This document shows positions 41,590 through 50,592 of a stretch of 64,000 nucleotides of DNA, in pieces (position 1 is the stretch's first letter; each line of letters opens with the position of its first letter). Below the pieces are notes generated by a model. That model was not told where the DNA came from. It saw nothing but the letters and a program-made list of their open reading frames with translations, and searched no databases. The translations under genes and the position numbers were made by a program. Origin of the DNA: Nocardia salmonicida NBRC 13393 (GTDB lineage: Bacteria; Actinomycetota; Actinomycetes; Mycobacteriales; Mycobacteriaceae); NCBI RefSeq assembly GCF_001613085.1, contig NZ_BDBR01000002.1, positions 531,515-595,514 on the forward strand, in the 5' to 3' direction.

Positions 41590-42300
41590 ATGATTCGAAT
41601 CGTCGGCGTTGTCTTATCCGCCGTGCTGATCATGTTGGTGGCCCTGGTTAGCAGCAGACGCCGTAGATTCGTCGGCACTACGACGAGTTCGCGGGCACTC
41701 CAGGTGACTACGCCGACGACTCGCCCGTCTCCTCCGCGGCTCGCCGTCGAACTGGTTCCGAAGACGCGGTCGGGCGCCAACTTGCGGTCGGAGTTGTCCG
41801 CGAGGGAGTGGAAGCGGCTTCGAGGGATCGTGTGCGAGGCGGCAGGCAACCAGTGTGAGATCTGCGATGGTGTCGGGCGGCGGGCTCCGGATTGCAACGA
41901 GGTCTGGGAATATGATGACCAGCAACAGATCCAGCGTTTGGTCCGGCTCGAGGCGCTGTGCGCGGACTGCCATGCCGTCAAGCACATAGGCCGGGAGTAT
42001 GCCGGTGGCCGGGGAGAGCGAGCCCGCAGTCACCTGGCCGAGGTGAATGGTTGGACCCCGACGCAAACCGATCTCTATCTCGAGCAGCAGTTCGAGCAAT
42101 GGCGTGTCCGCTCCGAGAAGGAGTGGACATTCGATCTCTCCGCTCTCTCGCAATATGGTCCTCCGTTGCCGCCATCGACCCGTAGGAAGCGTTGCGCGAG
42201 CTGCGCCGAACTCTTTCCCCCGGACCAGCTGACGGCCGTCGAAGCGAAGCGATTGCTCTGCGAGGGCTGCTCGAAGGACGAGTCGGCTGGCTCGAGCTAG
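41590..42300 (+). CDS. Membrane-anchored HNH-like protein
   Basis: A 236-residue protein with an N-terminal transmembrane helix (MIRIVGVVLSAVLIMLVALV), a short linker, and an HNH-like zinc-binding domain. CEAAGNQCEICDGVG supplies the first Cys pair, NEVWEYDDQQQIQRLVRLEA holds the core where a catalytic His would sit (Glu-Val-Trp here), and LCADCHAVKHIGREYAGGRG supplies the second Cys pair and two His. A C-terminal Cys pair (CASC, CEGC) suggests another zinc site. Soluble relatives are often found near TerD genes, and the neighbouring convergent gene is indeed a TerD protein. Nuclease activity is uncertain. Confidence 0.7.
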   Translation: MIRIVGVVLSAVLIMLVALVSSRRRRFVGTTTSSRALQVTTPTTRPSPPRLAVELVPKTRSGANLRSELSAREWKRLRGIVCEAAGNQCEICDGVGRRAPDCNEVWEYDDQQQIQRLVRLEALCADCHAVKHIGREYAGGRGERARSHLAEVNGWTPTQTDLYLEQQFEQWRVRSEKEWTFDLSALSQYGPPLPPSTRRKRCASCAELFPPDQLTAVEAKRLLCEGCSKDESAGSS

Positions 42301-42344
42301 CGATGTAGCCCAGCCCTCGACTGGTCTCGGGGGCGGTTTTCAGC

Positions 42345-43673
42345 TCAGCGAGAGGTCGGGCACTGCCCTTCGTAGCGGCTCAAGCCCAGACCGTTGGCCT
42401 TCTTGCTGCGGCCGACGGGGCCGTTCTTGGCGGAGCGGACCCAGGTGCCGTTGGTGTCGAGAACGGGCATGCGTTCGCTGAAGGCTCGGCTGTAGTAGAT
42501 GGTGCCGTCGACGGTGAGGATGCCGTCGCGGACGTCGATGTGGGCGACGGTGGCCCAGAACGAGCTCTTCCCGTTGCCGATGATGACGGTGATCTGGTCG
42601 GCGTCCTTGTCGGGCAGACCGTCGGGGCCGGGACGGCCGTAGCGGACTCGGACTCGGGGATTGCCGAATTTGTCGATGGCGCCCGCTCCGTTGTCTACGG
42701 ATTGGTAAACGTTGAGGAGCAGGTCGCCGTTCTCAGTGGGGCGGACGGTGACCTGTTCAGTCGCGGGGAGGTTGTTCGCGCCGGGACCGCGGGTGTCGCC
42801 CTGGTGGTGGATGAACGGCCACTGCGTGATGTCGCCCTGGTGACCCTTCTCGCCGCTGAGGACCACATAGTCGCCGGTGATCTCGTTGCGGCAGAAGAAG
42901 TACACGTCCAGGTCGCCCGTACCGAACTCGGTGACCCGACCGTTCGCGTCGTACTTCGCACCGCGCCCGTCCCATTCGAGGCCGACGGTCAGGACATAGC
43001 CGGAATCGCCCTTGCGCAGATCGATGGTGGCCCGGCGGTCCGGCGAATCCTTGGTCAGCACGACATCGACTTTGCGCAGATCGACCGACGGAGCGGGGGG
43101 CCTAACATGCTGGGGCGCAGGCACTTCGGTCACATTCGAAGGCGAATCGCCCGGTTCTTCCTCGGCATCGACGACGATGCCGTGATCGGTGGCGAACGCC
43201 GCCAGCCCGGCGCTGTAGCCCTGCCCGATCGCGTCGAGCCGCCAACTACTCCCCCGGCGATACAGCGCGACAGCTTGCAGCACCGTCTCCGAGTCCAGAC
43301 CCGGTGGCACGAAACTCACCGATTGACTCGCACCGACAGCCGAGACGCGCAGACCGGTGACCGCGCCGAACCGAATCCCCTGCGCCTCGGTGCTTCCGGT
43401 GATCACCACTCGATGGATCTCGGCGGGCAGCGCCGAAAAATCGACCGCGACAACCGCATCCGACTCCAAACGAACACCGGAGGACGACGGATTGTTGAAG
43501 AACACGAAGTCGGCATCGGAGCGCACCTTGCCGTCGGCGGTCAACAACACCGCGGCGATGTCGACCGCCCCGGCCGGGCTGTCGAGATCCAGGCGCACCG
43601 TGTACTGCCCGTCGACGAGATCCGTCTTGGACCCTTTGGAAACCTCGACCATCGTTGCCGCACTCCCGCTCAT
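42345..43673 (-). CDS. Tandem TerD-domain protein
   Basis: A 442-residue protein with two TerD (tellurium-resistance/stress) domains. The first spans about residues 1-175 (SKGSKTDL, ADFVFFNNPSSSGVRL, AVALYRRGSSWRLDAIGQGY), and the second about residues 205-440 (LRKGDSGYVLTVGLEWDGRG, DLDVYFFCRNEITGDY). TerD domains bind calcium and occur in stress, phage-defence and envelope-associated systems. A Pro-rich linker joins the two. The ATG at 43673 has AGAGGGGCGG upstream. No other ter genes are nearby, so it is a stand-alone member facing the HNH-like gene. Confidence 0.85.
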   Translation of the reverse strand: MSGSAATMVEVSKGSKTDLVDGQYTVRLDLDSPAGAVDIAAVLLTADGKVRSDADFVFFNNPSSSGVRLESDAVVAVDFSALPAEIHRVVITGSTEAQGIRFGAVTGLRVSAVGASQSVSFVPPGLDSETVLQAVALYRRGSSWRLDAIGQGYSAGLAAFATDHGIVVDAEEEPGDSPSNVTEVPAPQHVRPPAPSVDLRKVDVVLTKDSPDRRATIDLRKGDSGYVLTVGLEWDGRGAKYDANGRVTEFGTGDLDVYFFCRNEITGDYVVLSGEKGHQGDITQWPFIHHQGDTRGPGANNLPATEQVTVRPTENGDLLLNVYQSVDNGAGAIDKFGNPRVRVRYGRPGPDGLPDKDADQITVIIGNGKSSFWATVAHIDVRDGILTVDGTIYYSRAFSERMPVLDTNGTWVRSAKNGPVGRSKKANGLGLSRYEGQCPTSR

Positions 43674-43821
43674 GATTCCGCCCCTCTGCCAGTCGACTGA
43701 GCCCCACGGTACCCGCAGGGGCCGCCGCCGGTCCCGCACTCGGTAACCGGCCCGGACCTGTGGGTATGACCAACCCCTGTCGGAAAACCGTTGGAGTCGG
43801 TCACAGGATCGGCGCGCACCG

Positions 43822-44727
43822 GTGGCGGCGGGGGCGAGTGTGTCGTTGACTGGCTGGATGGATATCCGTGAACTGAACGACCGCAAGTCCGGTCGTCGGG
43901 TCTCGGTGGTGGTGCCCGCGCTGGATGACGAGGACACCGTCGCCGGGGTGGTCGCTTCTGTTCGGCCGCTGCTCGGTGGGCTGGTCGATGAGTTGATCGT
44001 GCTCGATGCCGGGTCCGCTGATCGCACCATCGCGCGGGCACGCGCCGCCGGCGCCGAGGTCTACACGCGGGAGCAGGCATTGCCCGGCGTGGCGATACGG
44101 CCGGGCAAAGGCGAGGTGCTGTGGCGGTCGATGGCGGTGTGCACCGGAGACCTGATCGTCTTTCTCGACGCGGATCTCATCGAACCCGATCCGATGTTCG
44201 TGCCCACCCTGCTCGCACCGTTGCTCACCGACCCGCAGATCACCCTGGTCAAGGGTTTCTATCGCAGGCCGATGACAGATGACGTCGATGGCGGCGGACG
44301 GGTCACCCAGTTGATGGCGCGCCCGCTGCTCACCGCGCTCGCGCCCGCGTTGGCCGAGATCATCCAGCCGCTCGGCGGCGAATGTGCCACTACCCGTGCG
44401 TTTCTCGGCCAGATCTCCATTGCCAGCGGGTACGGCGCGGAGATCGGGATCCTGCTCGATTGTTGGCAGCGACGCGGTTTGTCGGCCATCGCCCAGGTCG
44501 ACCTCGGGATCCGCGTGCACCGCAATCGGCCGACGCACGAACTCGCGGTGATGAGCCGCCAGGTCGTGGCGACTCTGCTCGACCGACTCGGCATCCGTGA
44601 TTCCGGGATCGGTCTCGTGCAGTTCCTGCCCGAGGAAACCGGTTGGCGGCGAACACCTTCCGAGGTGAGTCTGGCCGACAGGCCGCCGATGTCGCGCCGC
44701 ATCGCCGAGTACCGCGACATCGCCTGA
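43822..44727 (+). CDS. gpgS: Glucosyl-3-phosphoglycerate synthase, short form
   Basis: A 301-residue GT81-type glycosyltransferase that aligns well with M. tuberculosis GpgS (Rv1208, 324 residues), which makes glucosyl-3-phosphoglycerate, the first step toward methylglucose lipopolysaccharides. Seen here are VSVVVPALDDEDTVAGVVAS, the metal-binding Asp-x-Asp in VFLDADLIEPDPMFVP, GGGRVTQLMARPLL, and AIAQVDLGIRVHRNRPTHEL. It is shorter at the N-terminus and lacks a short insert before GGGRVT. The exact start is uncertain; GTG at 43840 and ATG at 43858 are possible. It may be a second copy rather than the housekeeping gene. Confidence 0.85.
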   Translation: MAAGASVSLTGWMDIRELNDRKSGRRVSVVVPALDDEDTVAGVVASVRPLLGGLVDELIVLDAGSADRTIARARAAGAEVYTREQALPGVAIRPGKGEVLWRSMAVCTGDLIVFLDADLIEPDPMFVPTLLAPLLTDPQITLVKGFYRRPMTDDVDGGGRVTQLMARPLLTALAPALAEIIQPLGGECATTRAFLGQISIASGYGAEIGILLDCWQRRGLSAIAQVDLGIRVHRNRPTHELAVMSRQVVATLLDRLGIRDSGIGLVQFLPEETGWRRTPSEVSLADRPPMSRRIAEYRDIA

Positions 44728-44735
44728 CACACGAA

Positions 44736-44763
44736 AACGCCGGCCCCGCGTGGGGCCGGCGTT
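44736..44763. terminator. Bidirectional terminator between gpgS and the exporter gene
   Basis: AACGCCGGCCCC (44736-44747) and GGGGCCGGCGTT (44752-44763), a perfect 12-base stem with a GCGT loop, eight bases after gpgS and seven bases beyond the convergent exporter gene. Confidence 0.85.
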
Positions 44764-44769
44764 CACGCA

Positions 44770-46605
44770 CTACACAGCGACGAGACCGAAGTCGAGCTTC
44801 ACCAATTGGTCGGCGCAATCGAAGTACCGGTCGTCGTGGGTGATCACGATGACGGTCTTTCCGCGCCGCTTCAGATCGGTCAGGATCTCGTGGTAGAACA
44901 CGTCGCGGAAGCGTGGCTCCTGATCAGCCGCCCATTCGTCGAAGACATAGATCTGGCGGTCTTCGAGCAGTGCGGTGAGCAGGGCCAGGCGCTTGCGCTG
45001 CCCCTGTGACAGATCGACCGTCGACAACCGCCCGTCCTGCACGGTCACCTTGTGCGCGATCTGCAACTCGTCGAGATAACGCTGGACGTCGGCGTCGATA
45101 CCGGGGCGGTCGAAACCCAGGTAGTCCTCGAACAGATGGAAATCGGTGAACACCGCCGACGAATTCTGCCGGTACCACTCGATGTTGTCGTGGTCGATCC
45201 TCTCCCCGTTGAGCGACAACGACCCCGAGCGTGGCACATACAGACCGGTGATCAGCTTGGCCAGCGTCGACTTCCCGCTGCCGTTGCCACCGACGATGAA
45301 CGTGATCTGGCCCGGCTCGAAAACCAGGTCGATCGGACCGAGCCGGAAACCGGCGTCGTCGGACTCGTCGAGTCCGGGCGGCGGAGCCAGCGGACGCACA
45401 TCGGTGCCACCGTGGTCGACCCAGTTCTTGCCGTTGACATCCACCTGACCGCCACCCGGATGGGCACCGGGATGAGCGGGATGCGGATGCGGCGGCCTGC
45501 CGTTACCCTCACGCGGCGGTATCCCGGGACGCGGCGGATGCCCGCCCGGCCCATGCGATCCCGGCGGCGGTGGCACCTGCGAGGGCGCCTCCGCGCGATA
45601 GATGTAGCTGACGTTGGTCAGTTCCAGCTTGGCCTCCCCTGCCGCTGGACGCTCCGAATACGGCAGCGACTCCTCGTCGTGCAGCGTCGTCATCGACAGG
45701 TTCATCGCACGGATCTTGGCCAGCGCCACATCACCGCGCAGCAGGTCGGGGATGCGGTGCATGAAGTTCTGCATCGGCATCGCCAGGAACGTGGTGACCA
45801 GCACGTAGCCGACCATCGTCTCGCGCGGCAGATCCAGTGCGGCCGCGATGACGAACAGGATCAGCGCCATCGTGCCCAACTGCAACGCCTGGCCGAAGCC
45901 CTGGGCGTAGGAGAACTTCGAGCCCGCGTCGGTGTTCTGATCGCGCAGCGTGCCCGCAGAACCGAGCAGGTGCCGGTCCATGAAGTCACGACGCCGACCA
46001 CGGTGCAGCTTCAGTTCCTTGATGCCGAGGGTCACGGCTTGGAACGATCGCAACAGCGCGTCCTCGTTCTCACGGGCTTCCCGGTAGATACCGCGAACCC
46101 GTTTGAGGACCAGTTCCACACACGCGATGCCGACCAATGTGCCGCCCACCGTGACCGCGAAGATCGGTCCCGACACCACCGCCAGGAACACGAAGCAGCC
46201 GACGATCGTCGCCACATCCACGCAGATCGACGGGATGGCGGTGACGGCCTGCGACAGCGAACGCACGTCCTCGGTGAGCGTCGCCATCAGACGATGCATG
46301 CCGAGCCGTTCGAGGTGTTCCAGTGGGGCGGAGACGATGCCGGAGCTCAGATCGCTGCGCAGCCGGTAGATCGCGTCCTGGGAGAGCCGGATCAGCAGAA
46401 CCTGCGACAGCACACCGCTGACGAGGATCACCAGACCCGTCGCCCCGAAGTGGAGCAGCAGATTGTCCGGTTGCGGGCGCGGCGAGACGACCGCGTTGAT
46501 CAGCGTGACCAGGTAGGTGTTGGCGGCGCCGCAGATCAGGCCCGCGGCGACGACGGCCGCGATCCTGGCCGGCGACAGCGCGGCGAGAAAACGGAGCAGA
46601 TGCAT
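44770..46605 (-). CDS. SyrD/PvdE-like ABC exporter with a His/Pro/Gly-rich insertion
   Basis: A 611-residue half-transporter: six-helix membrane domain (about residues 10-300) fused to an ATPase domain. Walker A is GGNGSGKSTLAKLITGLY (from 439), signature LSQGQRKRLAL, Walker B IYVFDEWAADQ, H-loop VITHDDRYF. The fused architecture and DEWAADQ Walker B match the cyclic-peptide/siderophore exporter group. Unusually, about 80 residues (340-419) rich in Pro, Gly and His are inserted early in the ATPase domain, between NVSYIYRAE and GFRLGPIDLVFE. It is the last gene of the type III PKS operon, 15 bases after the PKS gene, and probably exports the finished product. Confidence 0.85.
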   Translation of the reverse strand: MHLLRFLAALSPARIAAVVAAGLICGAANTYLVTLINAVVSPRPQPDNLLLHFGATGLVILVSGVLSQVLLIRLSQDAIYRLRSDLSSGIVSAPLEHLERLGMHRLMATLTEDVRSLSQAVTAIPSICVDVATIVGCFVFLAVVSGPIFAVTVGGTLVGIACVELVLKRVRGIYREARENEDALLRSFQAVTLGIKELKLHRGRRRDFMDRHLLGSAGTLRDQNTDAGSKFSYAQGFGQALQLGTMALILFVIAAALDLPRETMVGYVLVTTFLAMPMQNFMHRIPDLLRGDVALAKIRAMNLSMTTLHDEESLPYSERPAAGEAKLELTNVSYIYRAEAPSQVPPPPGSHGPGGHPPRPGIPPREGNGRPPHPHPAHPGAHPGGGQVDVNGKNWVDHGGTDVRPLAPPPGLDESDDAGFRLGPIDLVFEPGQITFIVGGNGSGKSTLAKLITGLYVPRSGSLSLNGERIDHDNIEWYRQNSSAVFTDFHLFEDYLGFDRPGIDADVQRYLDELQIAHKVTVQDGRLSTVDLSQGQRKRLALLTALLEDRQIYVFDEWAADQEPRFRDVFYHEILTDLKRRGKTVIVITHDDRYFDCADQLVKLDFGLVAV

Positions 46606-46620
46606 GACTTGACTGCGCTC

Positions 46621-47796
46621 TCAGCTGCGGATGACATCGAACACGATGCCCTCGAGGGTGACACCGGGTGCGAACGAGAACGCCACACCGGTCGAGATCG
46701 GTGCCGCCGTCTGCGCGTCGCGGATCATCCGCTCCAACACGAAGATCAGCGAGACACTGAGCATATTGCCGTGCTCGGCGAGCACCTCCCAGCTCGGCGC
46801 CGCCAGTTCGGCGGGGATGCCGAGCGAACGCGCCGACTCCTCGATGATGCGGGGACCACCAGGGTGGATCGCCCACAACTCGATATCGGACTTGCCGAGT
46901 CCGTTGCGCGCCAACACCTCCGAGACCACCGGGTCGACACCGCGGTAGATGTAGTCGGGCAGGCTGGTCGCCAGTTCGCAGGTGATGCCCGCGTCCTTCA
47001 CACCGAGCACGATGCCGTCCTCGGCGTCGTCGAACAGGTGGCTGAAGCTGTCGCGGATCACGACGCTGCCGGGCGCGAGTGGCTTGTGCACCTGGTTGGC
47101 GCCGATCACCACCGCGCCGCAGCCGTCACCGAACAGGCTGTGGGTGATCACATCGTTGACGTCGTCGTCGAAAACGGCGTTGACCGAACTCAATTCGATG
47201 CACAGCACCATCGCCTTCTTGTCCGGATGCGCCCGGACGTAGTCGACGGCGGCGCGAATGCCGTTCATGGCCGCCGCGCAGCCCATGAAGTTGATGACCA
47301 TCCGGCCGACCGTCGGCGACAGGCCCAGCTGCTTGACCACCGCGACGTCGACGCCAGGGGCGATGAAGCCGGTGCTGGTCACGAAAATCAGCTGGCCGAT
47401 GTCGTCGGCCGGATTCTCCAGTCCCGCGACCGCGCGCCGTGCCACGTCGACCGCCAACGGCACCGCGTGCTCGAGGAACAGGTTCATCCGCTCCCGGATG
47501 GTGCCGGGCTTGCGACTGAACTCGAGGAAATCGGGATCGAGCGGGTCGATCACCAGGCGACGGGTGTCGATCCTGGTCTTGGCGTAGATTCGCGGAATGC
47601 GCTGGCGCTGCGCGGGATCGGAGAACATGTCGGCGACCCGGCCCGCGTTCACGGACTGATCGACGACCAGCGAGGGCGAACCGGTGGCGACCGCTTCGAT
47701 CACGCCGACGGTCGTCGGCGGCGTGGGTGGTAGCAGGTCGTGCCCGCGCTCGACGTCGGGCGTGCGGAGCAGGTCAAAGGAAACAGACACGGGCAC
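46621..47796 (-). CDS. Type III polyketide synthase, PKS18-like
   Basis: A 391-residue homodimeric ketosynthase of the chalcone-synthase superfamily. The catalytic triad is Cys173 (NFMGCAAAMNG), His311 (AIHPGGPRI) and Asn344 (EHGNML), with spacing identical to what I recall for M. tuberculosis PKS18 (C175, H313, N346). Enzymes of this group extend long-chain acyl-CoA starters with malonyl-CoA to give alkylpyrones or alkylresorcinols. The start is a GTG with AAAGGATAA just upstream. It sits between the cytochrome b5-desaturase and the ABC exporter on one strand. The product is likely a lipidic polyketide. Confidence 0.92.
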   Translation of the reverse strand: MPVSVSFDLLRTPDVERGHDLLPPTPPTTVGVIEAVATGSPSLVVDQSVNAGRVADMFSDPAQRQRIPRIYAKTRIDTRRLVIDPLDPDFLEFSRKPGTIRERMNLFLEHAVPLAVDVARRAVAGLENPADDIGQLIFVTSTGFIAPGVDVAVVKQLGLSPTVGRMVINFMGCAAAMNGIRAAVDYVRAHPDKKAMVLCIELSSVNAVFDDDVNDVITHSLFGDGCGAVVIGANQVHKPLAPGSVVIRDSFSHLFDDAEDGIVLGVKDAGITCELATSLPDYIYRGVDPVVSEVLARNGLGKSDIELWAIHPGGPRIIEESARSLGIPAELAAPSWEVLAEHGNMLSVSLIFVLERMIRDAQTAAPISTGVAFSFAPGVTLEGIVFDVIRS

Positions 47797-47835
47797 TTAT
47801 CCTTTCGAGACAGATCAGAGGTGGCAACGGCCGGG

Positions 47836-49302
47836 TCAGACGGTTCCGATGCCGGAGAAGCCCTGCGCGGTGTAGGTGACGCAGGTCTTCAGCGCTGACG
47901 GTGCGCAGTGTTCGCGCACGAAACCCCACCGGTTCTCCTCGGCCGCACGAGAAGGTGCGAGCAGGTAGGTCCGGCACAGCTTGGGGAAACGATCTCCGAA
48001 GAAGCTCTTGGCGGGCAGCCACTCCACGCCGAACTTCGCGGCTTCCTCACGCACCACGTTCTCCGAGGCGATATTGGCGAACCCGCTGCGCTGGAACGGA
48101 AGTACGTGGTGCGCCCGGTGCGAGCTCAGCCCGGCCGAGAGGAAGCAGTCGACGTACTTGTTGCCGACCACGGTCAGGTCGTAGGCCTGCTCGAGCTGGT
48201 TCACCGCCCAGTCCTCGGTCTCGGTGTGCAGTTCCTCGGTCGGGACCTCGAAGTCGTGGCTGGCCACCACCATGAAGGTGCTGATCCACAGCGTGATCAC
48301 GAATTGCAGGCCCCAGGCGAGCAGATCGCCCGCGAAGGCGAAGGCCACGAACTCGGCCACCAGCAGGAACCGCATCCCGAACGAGCCGATGAAGTGCGGC
48401 AGCGCGCCGCGCCAGCTGCCGTACATGTCCTTGATGCCCACCTTGCGGGTGAGCCGGCAGACATCGAGGAGCCGAATGATCATGCCCGTCAACAGATGTC
48501 CGAACTTGTGCACCGTGTGCACCGGCACCCGGTACAGGCGCGGGATCTGCATCATCATCGTGAAGACGTTCTTCTTGATGTCGACTTCACTCTGGGTGTG
48601 CGGGTGGTGCAGCAGCGCGTGGCCGTCGGCGGTGACGAAAGACAGTGCGACATAGTTCATGTCGAAGGCGTTGACCGCGTACTTGTTCAAGCCCTTCTGC
48701 GCGCGGTGGATCGCGTAGTGGCCGAAGCCCGCCAGCGAGCTGCGCAGCAGCACCATCGCGATCACGAAGGCAGGCAACGGCATCCAGCTCGTGTCGTAGA
48801 GACGCAGCGCCTGCACAGCGATGTAGGCGAAGATCAGCACGCCCACGACGATGTCGAACGCGCGGTCCATGCGCTTCAGTCGCGCGGCCAGCTCGGGCTC
48901 CTCGAGCCGGGCCTTCACCTGGTGCAGCAGATCGGACTTGTTGTCGAACTTGTACTTCGGGGTGTCGTCCCAGCTGTTGAAGCCGTCCTTGAACAGGAAG
49001 TCGGGGGCGTTGTTCTTGGGATGGATGTCCTCGGGCGTAGCATCGCGACCGAGACTGTAACGCTCGATCATCCGCCCGATTTTTTCCGGATCACGGTGGT
49101 AGGAACCGATGATCGAGGTGATATCGCGATTTTTCGTGCGGCCGATGAAGAATTCACCACCTGGATGCTTGGAGATCCACTCGCTCAGGTCGTAGGCTCT
49201 TCCGTTATAAACCCATACGTTGTTGACGGGAGGACGACCCCCCGGGCCCGGCGGTGGCGGGAGCTCGCGCTCCGCTTCATCAGGTCGATCATCGATCGTC
49301 AT
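47836..49302 (-). CDS. Cytochrome b5-fused membrane fatty acid desaturase/hydroxylase
   Basis: A 488-residue fusion. The N-terminal cytochrome b5-like domain has a HPGGEFF haem motif (H46) and a candidate second haem ligand at H69 (SIIGSYHRD). The membrane diiron domain then has three histidine boxes: HYAIH (195-199), HALLHHPH (228-235) and HRAHH (395-399), the last of the HxxHH form seen in front-end desaturases. Such fusions supply their own electrons. Joined to a type III PKS, it probably desaturates or hydroxylates the acyl starter or the alkyl chain of the product. The ATG follows AAGGAAG. It is first in the three-gene operon. Confidence 0.88.
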   Translation of the reverse strand: MTIDDRPDEAERELPPPPGPGGRPPVNNVWVYNGRAYDLSEWISKHPGGEFFIGRTKNRDITSIIGSYHRDPEKIGRMIERYSLGRDATPEDIHPKNNAPDFLFKDGFNSWDDTPKYKFDNKSDLLHQVKARLEEPELAARLKRMDRAFDIVVGVLIFAYIAVQALRLYDTSWMPLPAFVIAMVLLRSSLAGFGHYAIHRAQKGLNKYAVNAFDMNYVALSFVTADGHALLHHPHTQSEVDIKKNVFTMMMQIPRLYRVPVHTVHKFGHLLTGMIIRLLDVCRLTRKVGIKDMYGSWRGALPHFIGSFGMRFLLVAEFVAFAFAGDLLAWGLQFVITLWISTFMVVASHDFEVPTEELHTETEDWAVNQLEQAYDLTVVGNKYVDCFLSAGLSSHRAHHVLPFQRSGFANIASENVVREEAAKFGVEWLPAKSFFGDRFPKLCRTYLLAPSRAAEENRWGFVREHCAPSALKTCVTYTAQGFSGIGTV

Positions 49303-49554
49303 TAGTTCTTCCTTCGTGTCCGATCGGCTTCCGATGCGTGTTGCCTGCCGACCAGCGTCCCGACACGTATAGTCCTTGTGGCGCCTTGCATCTCGCTGAA
49401 CATTCTCTTATTGGATGCGCACTCGTGCGTTCGTGATTCGTTTACCGCTGACGACACCCAGACGACACACCGGCCCGGGGCTGCGGAGGGCACTGCGTGC
49501 CAGGTTCCGCTGACCCCGGACCGGTGTGGGTTGATCCGGTATTACCGGCGAATA

Positions 49555-50361
49555 TCAGCCGGCGGGCTTGATGATGTTGACCGGCTTGGCCCAGTTCGAC
49601 AGGCCGACGGTGACCTCGCCCTGGTCCTTCTTCACCACGGCGCGAACAAGATTCGGGCCGTCGCCGGTAGAGGCCGCATCCGAGGGCTTGGTGGAATCGG
49701 AGGCAGGCGGGGCGGTGTCCTGGATCCACACGGTGATCGGCATGGTGCCCGCGTTCTGGCCGATGCGCGGCACGATCGGGTCGATCACGGCGGCGTCGAT
49801 GGTGCCGGAAACCTTGACGGTGTTGATGCCGTCGATCACCTCACGGCCCTCGGTCTTCGCGTTCTGGATATTGGCGATCACATTCGCGATGCCCTTGTCC
49901 TTGTCCAGGATGACGCCCGGATCGTAGACCTTCTCGGCCGGACCCGCGGGCACGTAGCGGCCGCCGGTCTGGGTGTAGAGGACCTTGTCCACCACAAGGA
50001 ATTTCGCCTCGGTGAAGGAGGCTTCGGGGGTGAGCTTGACCTTCGCCTCGCCCATCGCCGCGCCCGAGCCCTGTGTCTCGTTGGTGACGTCGGCGGACAC
50101 GGTTTCCACCGGCAGGTCGGGCAGGTTCTTGACGTTGATCTTCAGGTGCACGTTGTGCAGGGTCTGCGTGGTCTTCGCCGACTCCTTCACGATCTGCGCG
50201 CCCTCGGGCAACTGGCCGGTGGGCGCCGGACCCGCCGTGGTGGCCGAATCGTCTTTCGTGCAGCCGGATACGAGAGCCGCGCAGACCGCCGCCGCCGCGA
50301 CGACCGAAGTGATGCCGGAACGTCGCGCGAAGCGCCGACGCGAGGTGGGGTTCGGTGCCAT
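49555..50361 (-). CDS. lprG: LprG/LppX-type lipid-carrying lipoprotein
   Basis: A 268-residue lipoprotein with a lipobox (LVSGC) after an Arg-rich signal peptide. The mature part resembles the LppX_LprAFG family: ESAKTTQTLHNVHLKINVKN, VLYTQTGGRYVPAGPAEKVY, DPGVILDKDKGIANVIANIQ. These proteins have a deep hydrophobic pocket and carry lipids or lipid-linked glycans across the periplasm-like space. A TTG nine bases earlier (50370) has the better ribosome binding site (AGGGGAT) and is an alternative start. It lies upstream of the desaturase-PKS-exporter operon on the same strand, about 250 bases away, so it is a natural candidate for carrying the exported product. Confidence 0.85.
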   Translation of the reverse strand: MAPNPTSRRRFARRSGITSVVAAAAVCAALVSGCTKDDSATTAGPAPTGQLPEGAQIVKESAKTTQTLHNVHLKINVKNLPDLPVETVSADVTNETQGSGAAMGEAKVKLTPEASFTEAKFLVVDKVLYTQTGGRYVPAGPAEKVYDPGVILDKDKGIANVIANIQNAKTEGREVIDGINTVKVSGTIDAAVIDPIVPRIGQNAGTMPITVWIQDTAPPASDSTKPSDAASTGDGPNLVRAVVKKDQGEVTVGLSNWAKPVNIIKPAG

Positions 50362-50592
50362 GTCGATCAAGTTTCATCCCCTGGAGATGGTGGTATATCG
50401 GTATAGGGGCAGCCGAAGACCTTCATCTCGTGCTCCCCCCGACGGCGATATTACCCGAGGAATCCGAATTGCGAACCCTCTGCGCGCACTGACTATTTCG
50501 GCTCTCCGAGACCGTGCACTGAACCTCGTTACCCCAGGTCAGACGATCGCACGGCAGCGCCGCCGAGCCCCGATGCTGCGCTGTTGCCCTCG

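Noticed and set aside
45052..47733. An 893-codon plus-strand frame opposite the exporter and type III PKS
   Set aside because: It is rich in Arg, Gln, His and Asp with no domain, and lies antisense to two proteins with intact catalytic motifs.
44770..47796. Nonribosomal peptide cluster, suggested by the cyclic-peptide-type exporter
   Set aside because: No adenylation, condensation or carrier domain is encoded in the window; the adjacent synthase is a type III PKS.
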